This document shows positions 1 through 6,675 of a DNA stretch of 12,696 nt, in pieces (the stretch's first letter is position 1; every line of letters begins with the position of its first letter). Source of the stretch: JAQUYS01 sp964430665 (lineage in GTDB: Archaea > Nanobdellota > Nanobdellia > Woesearchaeales > SKGA01); assembly GCA_964430665.1 (NCBI GenBank), contig CAYSFC010000020.1, positions 1 to 12,696 of the forward strand, written 5' to 3'. The notes below the pieces were generated by a model. The model did not search any database and was not told where the DNA came from. It was given only the letters and a program-made list of their open reading frames with translations. Position numbers and translations under genes: made by a program.

Positions 1-2811
1 CCTCCAGGAGTTCCAGGTAGTTCTATTGTTGGAGTAAATGTTTCTGCATTTGATGTATTAAACACTACAACACAAATAAGTCTTTATGGATTACCTTTTG
101 CAACAGAACCAGCAATAATTCCAAACGACACAGTTACAATTAATTCATTTGTTTTGGATGAGAATTATTTAATTCAAGTAACTTGTGAAGATATTGCAGA
201 AGATGATATGGAAGAATTTTATTACTATTTGGATGATTGTGAAGAAGAAGAAGCATGTGAAGCAATAGTTATTGAAGAATTTTTAAGTCCTTATGAAGAA
301 ACTTATAATGGATGTGTAGACATGTGTCTTGAAAATGAAGAATGTGAAGATACTTGTTTCTTAACACGTGCAGAACAAGTTTGTGTAGATGAAGGAGAAG
401 CATTTAATATGACTGTTCCTAATGCAAACTTAACATTCTCAGTAGGACACTTCTCTGATTATGAAATAAGTGATAATGAATCACCTATCGTTCAACTTAA
501 CAACGAAAAACCATACAATTTAGATACATATGAGTTAGATTTCACAGCACTCGGAACTGGAAGTCAAATTCATTCGGTTAAAATATATGTTGATGGTACT
601 CTTGATGAAGAATCGTCTTTAGCATACTCAGATATTTTCTCAGAATGTAATAATTTATCTGAAGATTGGACACAAATAAATTGCGTATTAAACATTTCAG
701 CTGAAAACAATGATGCAATAAATATTGTTGTTCAAGATATGAGTGAAGAAAACTTAACAGATGCAACAGATAATTTCAATGCAAATTTCTGTGGAGCAAT
801 AATTACAGAAGATGTTGTATTAAATTCAGATTTAAATTGTTTAAATCACGGATTAGAAGTTTCAGCAGAGAATGTTACAATTAATTGTAATAACAATAAA
901 ATAAATTATGAAGGTACAACTGACTGGGCAGGTATTTATAATAATATGAACTATAATGGTTTGGTTGTTGAGAACTGTGAAATCAAAAACTTCAATATTG
1001 GAATATATCAAAATGATGCTTCAAACAGTATTTTTAGAAACAACATAATAACTAATTACTCAGAAGCAGGAATTTATTTAGTTGCAAATCTTCCAGTATC
1101 AAACAACATTATTGAAGGAAACACATTATGGAGTTTACAAGATACAGAAGGAAAAGCAATTTATGTTGATGATGATAACAACAACATAACAAACAACATA
1201 ATTAATTGTATGGATATTTCAAATAGTACAGGAATTTATGTTCTTGATGAAGGAAACATTCTTTCAGGAAACGACGTACAAGGATGTTCTGTAGGAGTTT
1301 ATGTTGATAGTGTTACTGAATTAATAGATACAAACGGAGAATACTATGATAATGGTTATGGAATGTATTTTAAAAGCAGTGGTTCAAATGTAAATGTTTC
1401 AAACGCAAATATTTACAACAACGCAGATGGAATTTGGTTGGAAGGTTCATTCATAAATGTTATTGATTCTACGTTTATAGGAAATAACAAAGTTGATGAA
1501 GTACCTTTAACAGGTTGGCCAAGACCAATAATGGATGTTTCAATAGAGGAAAAACCAGCCGAAAGAAGTGGTTTACATATCGATGCATCATCTAGTGCAA
1601 AAATAATTAATTCAGAATTTGAAATGAATGGTGAATTTGGTGTTTACGAAGAAGGAACATCAGCAAGGGCAGTGTATACTAGTTGGTTGATTACAGGTCA
1701 AGCAAGTTGTGTTGACAACAATGTTCAATTATATACTGGAGGTACAGGAATAACCTTTGATGGTGGAACATTGGAGTTAGATAATTGTACTTTATACATT
1801 GATGAAAATGAAACAGGAATTAATTTAACAGGAACAGTTTCTTCGTTAGAAGTTACAACAGAAAACTTCAACACAACAAACGCAACAGAAATAGAATTTC
1901 CAACTGCAGAAACAAACATAACATTCTATGTTAACGACAACACTTCAGTGCAAGTAGCAGTTTCAGGAATTGATGGAATTGATTTAGAAAGTAATGGAGA
2001 TAATGTAGGAATAAGAGGAATTGATGTTTTCATCAACAAATCAGATAATTTAACTTGGGCAATTGTTGAAATACATTACAACCAAACTGAGTTAGATAAT
2101 TTAGGAATTCCCGAAGAAAACTTAAGAATCTATTACTACAACAACGGAACTTGGGAAGTACAATCTGATTATGGAATCGATAAAGAAAACGATTACATAT
2201 GGGCAAATGTAACACACTTTAGCACATATGCGATTTTCGGTTTCGAAGATGAAGAAGAAAGTGCTGAAACTCCTTCATTTGGAGGTTCAAGTATAACTGT
2301 ATATTATCCAACAGAAGATGAACTTCTAACAGGATACACTCAAATACTGAAAAAGAGAGATAGAATTAACTTTAAAATTGACGAAATATATCATAGTGTT
2401 GTTTTATATGATATCTTCTCAGACGCTGTAGAGATTAATGTTTATTCAGATTATTTTGAAAAGAACTTATATCCTAATGATGTCTGGAAAATTGATTTAA
2501 ACAACGACGAAATATATGATATTTCAATAAAGTTAATCAATAAAGGAACTGATGATGCAACTCTTTTAGTAAAAAGAATCGAAGAAGCAGTTGAAGAAGA
2601 TTATCAGCCTGAAGAAGTGATGGAAGATGAAGGGAACATTGATGTATTAGAACCAACTGAACCTGGATTAAGAAGCGAAGAAGTAATGATAGACGAACCT
2701 ATTGATGAAGAAAAAGGAAGTTCTTTATGGATTTTAGGACTTGTTGTATTAGCAGTAATAACTTTAGTGGCAGTTATTGTTAAATTAACAAGAGAACACC
2801 ATAAAATTTAA
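1..2811 (+). CDS. Large beta-helix surface protein with C-terminal membrane anchor (5' end missing)
   Basis: The reading frame is open from the first base, so the gene starts outside the window; 936 residues are visible. An N-terminal acidic, cysteine-rich stretch (eight Cys within nt 184-384) comes first. Asn-rich parallel beta-helix (NosD/PbH1-like) repeats follow at about nt 785-1800, with recurring motifs such as NNIIEGNT and GIYV. About nt 1915-2240 resembles the PGF-pre-PGF domain of archaeal surface proteins, ending in NVTHFSTYAIFG. An all-beta domain (about 2285-2590) has a D-x-N-x-D loop (nt 2494-2520). Then come an acidic Pro/Glu linker, one transmembrane helix (about 2725-2781) and a basic tail. 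Many N-x-S/T sequons suggest glycosylation. The likely role is a cell-envelope or adhesion protein outside the membrane; the ligand is unknown. An internal TTG at 154 is a possible start, but the open upstream frame argues against it. Confidence 0.85.
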   Translation, partial: PPGVPGSSIVGVNVSAFDVLNTTTQISLYGLPFATEPAIIPNDTVTINSFVLDENYLIQVTCEDIAEDDMEEFYYYLDDCEEEEACEAIVIEEFLSPYEETYNGCVDMCLENEECEDTCFLTRAEQVCVDEGEAFNMTVPNANLTFSVGHFSDYEISDNESPIVQLNNEKPYNLDTYELDFTALGTGSQIHSVKIYVDGTLDEESSLAYSDIFSECNNLSEDWTQINCVLNISAENNDAINIVVQDMSEENLTDATDNFNANFCGAIITEDVVLNSDLNCLNHGLEVSAENVTINCNNNKINYEGTTDWAGIYNNMNYNGLVVENCEIKNFNIGIYQNDASNSIFRNNIITNYSEAGIYLVANLPVSNNIIEGNTLWSLQDTEGKAIYVDDDNNNITNNIINCMDISNSTGIYVLDEGNILSGNDVQGCSVGVYVDSVTELIDTNGEYYDNGYGMYFKSSGSNVNVSNANIYNNADGIWLEGSFINVIDSTFIGNNKVDEVPLTGWPRPIMDVSIEEKPAERSGLHIDASSSAKIINSEFEMNGEFGVYEEGTSARAVYTSWLITGQASCVDNNVQLYTGGTGITFDGGTLELDNCTLYIDENETGINLTGTVSSLEVTTENFNTTNATEIEFPTAETNITFYVNDNTSVQVAVSGIDGIDLESNGDNVGIRGIDVFINKSDNLTWAIVEIHYNQTELDNLGIPEENLRIYYYNNGTWEVQSDYGIDKENDYIWANVTHFSTYAIFGFEDEEESAETPSFGGSSITVYYPTEDELLTGYTQILKKRDRINFKIDEIYHSVVLYDIFSDAVEINVYSDYFEKNLYPNDVWKIDLNNDEIYDISIKLINKGTDDATLLVKRIEEAVEEDYQPEEVMEDEGNIDVLEPTEPGLRSEEVMIDEPIDEEKGSSLWILGLVVLAVITLVAVIVKLTREHHKI

Positions 2812-2827
2812 TTTTTTTATTTTTAAA

Positions 2828-2856
2828 AGGGAGATTTTTCTCCCTCTATTTTTTAG
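2828..2856 (+). terminator. Hairpin plus T-run terminator after the surface protein
   Basis: A perfect 7-bp stem (AGGGAGA 2828-2834, TCTCCCT 2839-2845) with a TTTT loop is followed by a T-rich run to about 2856. It lies 17 bases after the stop codon. Archaeal termination mainly needs the oligo-T; the hairpin may stabilise the 3' end. Confidence 0.6.
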
Positions 2857-2860
2857 AAAG

Positions 2861-2870
2861 ATTTATAATT
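2861..2870 (+). promoter_or_regulatory. TATA box for the 2893 gene
   Basis: ATTTATAATT, preceded by purine-rich AGAAAG (BRE-like), is centred about 27 bases before the ATG at 2893. This implies a leaderless transcript and supports that ATG over the in-frame TTG at 2881. Confidence 0.6.
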
Positions 2871-2892
2871 AAAATTAATTTTGCCTTCTTTT

Positions 2893-3342
2893 ATGTCAGA
2901 TTTAAAAATTGATGGCTCAAATATAATTGAAGAGTATAAAAAACTAAAAGAAGATTATAGAAGAGAAAAAAGAAATAGTCTAACTTATTTTGTTGTTGGT
3001 GCAACAATTTTAACAATAGCAACACTAGGTTTTGCTAAATATAGTTTTGAAAAATATATAAATTCTCAAAAAGAAATATATAAAAATTTTTCAGGTATGC
3101 ATGATGTTGCATTTGATTTTAACAAGGACGGATTTCCTGATCAAGTTCTCAGAATCGGAGATATTAATATTCCTCACTATAGTAATGTCGAGATTGAAAA
3201 TGACAAATTCGTAGTTAGATTTTATAATAAAGAAGAGTATAAAAAACTTAACCCAGACACAAAAGTTAATTTTGAACAATGGGAAGAAAGATATACAATC
3301 CAACCTGTTAAAAATTCAGATTTAAAAAGACGACGTAGATAA
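2893..3342 (+). CDS. Small single-pass membrane protein with a calcium-loop-like motif, function unknown
   Basis: 149 residues; not recognised as a named family. The ATG at 2893 is preferred because the TATA box lies about 27 bases upstream and no ribosome-binding site exists. The N-terminus (residues 1-29) is charged and helical, residues 30-50 form one transmembrane helix (containing VGATILTIATLG), and the remainder is probably outside the membrane. A D-x-N-x-D-G-x-x-D loop at residues 75-83 looks like an EF-hand/dockerin-type calcium loop and recalls the D-x-N-x-D motif in the upstream surface protein. The C-terminus is highly basic (KRRRR). It sits between the surface protein and hisS, with its own promoter. 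Confidence 0.7.
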   Translation: MSDLKIDGSNIIEEYKKLKEDYRREKRNSLTYFVVGATILTIATLGFAKYSFEKYINSQKEIYKNFSGMHDVAFDFNKDGFPDQVLRIGDINIPHYSNVEIENDKFVVRFYNKEEYKKLNPDTKVNFEQWEERYTIQPVKNSDLKRRRR

Positions 3343-3354
3343 TTTTATATATTA
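3343..3354 (+). promoter_or_regulatory. TATA box for hisS
   Basis: TTTTATATATTA starts directly after the upstream stop codon, and its core lies about 27 bases before the hisS ATG. No ribosome-binding site is present, so hisS is probably leaderless. Confidence 0.55.
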
Positions 3355-3374
3355 TATATTGACTATTTCTAAAC

Positions 3375-4640
3375 ATGTTATTAGAAAATGCTAAAGGAAT
3401 GAGAGATATTGCTCCAGAAGATCAAATATTAAGACAAGAAGTTATTCAAATAGTGCAAACTATTTTTGAGAAATATGGTTTTTCTCCTTTAGATACGCCT
3501 GTTATTGAAAAATTTGAAGTTCTTTCGGCAAAATTCGCAGCAGGTGAAGAATCTGATGCTATGCAAGAAACTTACCAATTAACAGATAATGGTAAGCGAA
3601 AACTAGGTTTAAGATTTGACTTAACTGTTCCTTTAGCGCGTTATGTGGGTTCAAATCCTGTTTTAAAGATGCCTTTCAAGAGATATCAAATGGGAAAGGT
3701 TTACAGAGATGCTCCAATAAAGTTTGGTCGTTATAGAGAATTTACTCAGTGTGATGCAGATATAATTGGATCAGATGATATGATTGCAGATGCAACTTGT
3801 CTTCAAATGGCTCTAGAACTTTATCAAAAATTAGGTTTAGATATTCAAATAAAGGTTAATAACAGAAAATTATTCAAAACAATTATTACTTCTTTAGGTG
3901 TTGAAGAAACTAAAATAGAATCTGCAATGATGACTTTAGATAAATTGGCAAAACTTTCTAGAAAAGAAATTGATAAAGAATTAAAAGAAAAAGGAATTAT
4001 TTTAGACGTAGATAAGTTTTTAGAATTAAAATCTAAATCTTTGGATGAATTGTCAACAGTATTTCCTGATGATGAAGGAATTAAAGAATTAAAAGAATTA
4101 TTTTCATACTTTAACACAGATAAATTAATTTTTGATGCTGAACTTGCAAGAGGTTTAGGTTATTATACTGGAACTGTTTTTGAAATAGTTTCTCCAAAAC
4201 TTGATTCTTCTATTGGAGCTGGTGGAAGATATGACAATCTGATAGGCAGTTATCTAACAGGAGGTAGTGAACAGAAAAGCAGTAAATCTTTTCCTGCAGT
4301 TGGAATTTCTTTTGGTCTAGATAGAATCGTTGATGTAATAAAACAACTAAAAGATGTAAAAACAAAAACAAAAACAAAATTATTTATTATTCCTTTAAAC
4401 ACAAAAGAAGAATCCTTCAAAATTGCAAACCAATTCAGAGAAGCAGGTATTCCAACAGATATTGATTTAATGAATAGAAATCTTTCTAAGAATATGAAAT
4501 TTGTTCAATCACAAAATATTCCTTTTGTTGCAGTTATTGGGGAAAATGAAATTAAATCTGGAAAAATTTCTTTGAAAGATATGAATAAAAAAGAAGAAGA
4601 AATTATTTCTGTAGAAGAGGCTATAAAGAAAATCTTATAA
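3375..4640 (+). CDS. hisS: Histidyl-tRNA synthetase
   Basis: This cytoplasmic enzyme charges tRNA-His with histidine using ATP. It has 421 residues, normal for the family. It is a class II synthetase: the N-terminal GMRD region at residues 8-11, motif 2 at about 110-131 (YRDAPIKFGRYREF), the histidine-binding motif RGLGYYTGTVFE at 259-270, the glycine-rich GAGGRYDNLIG at 281-291, and motif 3 AVGISFGLDR at 308-317. A KTKTKTK linker at 329-335, encoded by a short AAAACA repeat, joins the catalytic core to the C-terminal anticodon-binding domain (about 336-421). All key motifs are present, so the gene looks intact. It appears to be transcribed alone from its own leaderless promoter, between two small membrane-protein genes with which I see no functional link. 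Confidence 0.97.
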   Translation: MLLENAKGMRDIAPEDQILRQEVIQIVQTIFEKYGFSPLDTPVIEKFEVLSAKFAAGEESDAMQETYQLTDNGKRKLGLRFDLTVPLARYVGSNPVLKMPFKRYQMGKVYRDAPIKFGRYREFTQCDADIIGSDDMIADATCLQMALELYQKLGLDIQIKVNNRKLFKTIITSLGVEETKIESAMMTLDKLAKLSRKEIDKELKEKGIILDVDKFLELKSKSLDELSTVFPDDEGIKELKELFSYFNTDKLIFDAELARGLGYYTGTVFEIVSPKLDSSIGAGGRYDNLIGSYLTGGSEQKSSKSFPAVGISFGLDRIVDVIKQLKDVKTKTKTKLFIIPLNTKEESFKIANQFREAGIPTDIDLMNRNLSKNMKFVQSQNIPFVAVIGENEIKSGKISLKDMNKKEEEIISVEEAIKKIL

Positions 4641-4643
4641 AAG
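4634..4643 (+). promoter_or_regulatory. TATA box overlapping the hisS stop codon
   Basis: CTTATAAAAG includes the hisS TAA and is centred about 26 bases before the ATG at 4664. No ribosome-binding site precedes that ATG, so the next gene is probably leaderless and transcribed separately despite the 23-base gap. Confidence 0.55.
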
Positions 4644-4663
4644 AATTAAGATTTGTCTCCTAA

Positions 4664-5017
4664 ATGCCTGAAATCAATGAAGAAGAAATTAAATTAGAAA
4701 GAAGAGTAAACAAAGCAGCAGTTGGTTTAGGAATTTTAACAGTTGCAACAGTTTACAGTTCTATAATTAAATATGGTCAACATAGTAATTCTGCTAGGTT
4801 TTATAGGCTTGAAACTTGTTTTAGAGAACCTGAATGTTTCTTAGAAAACTTAGGAACTTTCTCAAATTTGGTTCAGAATTCGTTGATTGATGGAATTGAA
4901 TTAGGAATATACACTGGATTAGCTTTAACGACAGGATATTATACTTTCAAAGGCATTAAAAGTTTATATAACAAGATTACTGCAAATAAAGAATCAAGTC
5001 AACAACAATCTTTATAA
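4664..5017 (+). CDS. Small two-helix membrane protein, function unknown
   Basis: 117 residues, no recognised family. The N-terminus is charged (residues 1-15). Hydrophobic helix 1 spans about 17-37 and helix 2 about 75-97. Between them lies a loop with two cysteines, C52 and C58, that could form a disulphide if exposed. The tail is Ser/Gln-rich. Helix 1 (VGLGILTVATVY) closely resembles the transmembrane helix of the 2893-3342 protein (VGATILTIATLG), so the two may share ancestry; this could equally be chance similarity of hydrophobic helices. It has its own apparent leaderless promoter. Coding status rests on the promoter spacing, open frame and helix pattern. Confidence 0.7.
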   Translation: MPEINEEEIKLERRVNKAAVGLGILTVATVYSSIIKYGQHSNSARFYRLETCFREPECFLENLGTFSNLVQNSLIDGIELGIYTGLALTTGYYTFKGIKSLYNKITANKESSQQQSL

Positions 5018-5030
5018 AGCAAAATCTTCT

Positions 5031-5060
5031 TCTAAAACTTGTTACGCAAGAGCTTTTAGA
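5031..5060 (+). repeat. Hairpin 1 upstream of rpl11
   Basis: TCTAAAA (5031-5037) pairs with TTTTAGA (5054-5060); an inner CTTG/CAAG stem (5038-5041, 5047-5050) closes a TTACG loop, leaving a 3-base bulge. It may mark the 3' end of the preceding transcript or be the first of a hairpin series before rpl11. Confidence 0.5.
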
Positions 5061-5078
5061 TGCAAATAAAGCTTCAAA

Positions 5079-5104
5079 ATCTTAAAAATGTAAATTTTTG
5101 AGAT
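5079..5104 (+). repeat. Hairpin 2 upstream of rpl11
   Basis: Two 11-base arms (5079-5089 and 5094-5104) pair fully apart from one G-U position, around a GTAA loop. Like hairpin 1 it begins near AAAATCTT and ends in AGATGC, suggesting the two are diverged copies of one element. Confidence 0.5.
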
Positions 5105-5106
5105 GC

Positions 5107-5128
5107 TGAAAATTATATGTAATTTTCA
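5107..5128 (+). repeat. Hairpin 3 / palindrome at the rpl11 promoter
   Basis: TGAAAATTA (5107-5115) and TAATTTTCA (5120-5128) form a perfect 9-bp inverted repeat around TATG. It covers the best TATA-like stretch (AATTATAT, about 5111-5118) for an rpl11 transcript starting near 5140, so it could be an operator or just an AT-rich promoter dyad. Confidence 0.5.
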
Positions 5129-5140
5129 AGAATTATAAAT

Positions 5141-5147
5141 AAGGTGA
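5141..5147 (+). promoter_or_regulatory. Ribosome-binding site of rpl11
   Basis: AAGGTGA, six bases before the ATG. It indicates a short leadered transcript, unlike the leaderless neighbours. Confidence 0.6.
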
Positions 5148-5153
5148 AAAATT

Positions 5154-5630
5154 ATGGCAAAAGAAACTGTAGAAGTTTTAATTACAGGCGGTAAAGCAAC
5201 TGCTGCACCTCCATTAGGACCTGCACTAGGACCTATGGGAGTAAACATTGGTAAAGTTGTTGCAGATATTAACGCTAAAACTAAAGATTTGGCAGGAATG
5301 CAAGTTCCAGTTAAAGTTATTATTGATAAAGATACAAAAGAATACGAAATTTCAATTGGTACTCCTCCAGCATCAGCTTTAATTAAGAAAGAATTAAATC
5401 TTAAAAAAGGAGCAGGTAAGATTGGAGAAGAATTTGTTGGAGATTTAACTTTCGAACAATTGATGAAAATCGTTGGAATGAAAGAAGATGCTTTAACAGG
5501 TACAACTAAAAAAGAAAAAGCTAAAGAAATTTTGGGTACTTGTAGAAGTATGGGTATTAAGGTTGATGGTAAGATTCCACAAGAAATTGTAGAAGATATC
5601 AACGCTGGAAAATACGATAGTAAATTTTAA
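5154..5630 (+). CDS. rpl11: Large-subunit ribosomal protein L11 (uL11)
   Basis: 158 residues, normal archaeal length. It binds the GTPase-associated centre of 23S rRNA and helps form the stalk base that recruits elongation factors. The N-terminal domain shows the hallmark Gly/Pro-rich stretch at residues 12-32 (GGKATAAPPLGPALG). The C-terminal rRNA-binding domain (about 75-158) contains GTCRSMGIKV at 128-137. The start is fixed by a good ribosome-binding site. In many archaea rpl11 is followed by rpl1, rpl10 and rpl12; here it stands alone and converges on an unrelated minus-strand operon. A T-run follows its stop. Confidence 0.97.
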   Translation: MAKETVEVLITGGKATAAPPLGPALGPMGVNIGKVVADINAKTKDLAGMQVPVKVIIDKDTKEYEISIGTPPASALIKKELNLKKGAGKIGEEFVGDLTFEQLMKIVGMKEDALTGTTKKEKAKEILGTCRSMGIKVDGKIPQEIVEDINAGKYDSKF

Positions 5631-5647
5631 TTTTTTTTATTATTTTT
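5631..5647 (+). terminator. Oligo-T terminator after rpl11
   Basis: Eight T residues begin directly after the rpl11 stop, with a second T5 tract at 5643-5647. This is typical archaeal oligo-T termination. It sits at the convergent junction with the minus-strand operon. Confidence 0.5.
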
Positions 5648-5816
5648 CAAGACAATAGTTTGCATTATTTTTTTCTAATTTAAATTCACAGTTTTCTGTT
5701 GTTGAGCAAATTGATTTATGTGATTCAACTTTTGTTTTAGAATTAATAACTTTAATTTTATTTTCACAATAAAATTGAACAGGTTCATTATTTATTTTAT
5801 AATAATATCTTTTCAT
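5640..5816 (-). CDS. Small 58-residue cysteine-containing protein, function unknown
   Basis: Starts at the minus-strand ATG 5816-5814 and ends with TAA at 5642-5640. The ATG overlaps the TGA of the upstream gene as ATGA, a classic translational-coupling junction, and the frame stays open for 58 codons in very AT-rich DNA, so I consider it real. It is Lys/Asn-rich with an aromatic N-terminus (MKRYYYKINN) and four cysteines (C17, C37, C43, C55). These could bind a metal or form disulphides, but the spacing matches no zinc motif I know. There is no transmembrane helix or signal peptide. Presumably it is co-expressed with, and acts alongside, the putative DNA-binding protein. Confidence 0.65.
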   Translation of the reverse strand: MKRYYYKINNEPVQFYCENKIKVINSKTKVESHKSICSTTENCEFKLEKNNANYCLEK

Positions 5817-6571
5817 TTTTGTAAATATATTATTGTGTAAACGAATGGTGCTAATTTATTTAGTCTTCTTTGGTGTTCGTCTTTTATGAACTTCGCAACA
5901 GACGGACCATTACGAACTGAATCATAATTGTGGATTTTTTCATTTAATAAATTTGCTAAGTCTGTAACTTTTCGTTTACTTCCTTTTTTATATTCAGGTT
6001 TATTCATGTTTTGAAATAAAATTTCTTTTTCATCTTCTGACCATAATTTAAATCCCATTTTAGCACATAGATTTATTGCAGATTCTTTTTTAAAAGAGTA
6101 ACTTTGACCATGAATTCCTAATTTGTTTTCTATTTGGGTTTTTGCTCCGTTCTCACCCAGCTCTCTTCTTTTTTCAACTGGAATTGAATAAGTTCCTCTT
6201 TTTTCTTTTTTCATCAAATCATTCATCGCATTTACAGCATTTAATCTGTTTTGAAGAGATAACTCTTCGTATTCTTCTAGAGGTATTGAACCTTCATAAG
6301 GTTCTTTTTTTGCAAATTTAAGCTCGCCATGATATCCTCTTAAATGAAATCTTACACCTTCTTTTGCAGTTGATCTTGAAATATTATGTTTTTCAGATAA
6401 AGAAAGAATTTTTTCTATTTTGGTTAAAGAATCACCATTTCTATAATGATCTCTTATTTCAGGATATGTTTTTTGCCAATTTCTTCCTAATTTTATGGCA
6501 GATTCTATTGCTCTTAAGTTAGATGCGTCTATTTTTTTGTTTTTAGAAGTTGTTTTAAAATCTGAGACCAT
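5813..6571 (-). CDS. Putative DNA-binding protein with HTH-like and SANT/Myb-like regions
   Basis: 252 residues, no named family. A basic N-terminus leads to a helical region (about 45-79) whose ISRSTAKEGVRFHLRG resembles a helix-turn-helix recognition segment. The middle contains GENGAKTQIENKLGIHG (139-155). The C-terminal part (about 175-237) resembles a SANT/Myb domain: W177 with acidic residues after it, a central LANLLN, and a last basic helix SVAKFIKDEHQRR. A nucleic-acid-binding role is inferred from these patterns and the high Lys/Arg content; homing-endonuclease-associated or plain regulatory roles are both possible. The TATA box lies 26 bases upstream, so it is leaderless. It heads a two-gene operon and is divergent from the 6676 gene. 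Confidence 0.7.
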   Translation of the reverse strand: MVSDFKTTSKNKKIDASNLRAIESAIKLGRNWQKTYPEIRDHYRNGDSLTKIEKILSLSEKHNISRSTAKEGVRFHLRGYHGELKFAKKEPYEGSIPLEEYEELSLQNRLNAVNAMNDLMKKEKRGTYSIPVEKRRELGENGAKTQIENKLGIHGQSYSFKKESAINLCAKMGFKLWSEDEKEILFQNMNKPEYKKGSKRKVTDLANLLNEKIHNYDSVRNGPSVAKFIKDEHQRRLNKLAPFVYTIIYLQK

Positions 6572-6580
6572 ATATTTGAA

Positions 6581-6649
6581 AAAAGTTTCTCTATTTATAA
6601 AGGTTTTTATTTTATAACTACTTAAAAGTGATTACAAAAAGAAACTTTT
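6581..6649. repeat. Perfect 10-base inverted repeat in the divergent promoter
   Basis: AAAAGTTTCT (6581-6590) and its exact reverse complement AGAAACTTTT (6640-6649) are 49 bases apart. The left arm lies between the minus-strand TATA box and its start codon; the right arm abuts or overlaps the BRE/TATA of the plus-strand gene. Both positions suit an operator. Confidence 0.5.
6594..6603 (-). promoter_or_regulatory. TATA box for the 5813-6571 gene
   Basis: Minus strand reads CCTTTATAAA, about 26 bases before the ATG at 6571. It is an excellent archaeal TATA box with a leaderless start. Confidence 0.65.
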
Positions 6650-6656
6650 ATAAATA
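6645..6656 (+). promoter_or_regulatory. TATA box for the 6676 gene
   Basis: CTTTTATAAATA is centred about 26 bases before the ATG at 6676, preceded by AAAAAGAAA (BRE-like). No ribosome-binding site is present. Confidence 0.65.
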
Positions 6657-6675
6657 AAAAATAATTCACATAAAC

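Noticed and set aside
154..2811. TTG at 154 as the true start of the surface protein
   Set aside because: The same frame is open and protein-like up to the window edge, with no signal peptide, TATA box or ribosome-binding site at 154.
4356..4379. AAAACA tandem repeat as a possible CRISPR-like or regulatory repeat
   Set aside because: It is in-frame in hisS, encodes the KTKTKTK linker between domains and is too short for anything else.
5060..5101. 13-codon ORF in the rpl11 upstream region
   Set aside because: No ribosome-binding site or suitably placed promoter, and it overlaps hairpins whose structure explains the sequence better.
5126..5602. 158-codon open frame antisense to rpl11
   Set aside because: It is the mirror of a certain ribosomal protein gene, has no promoter or ribosome-binding site, and its composition follows from L11 codon use.
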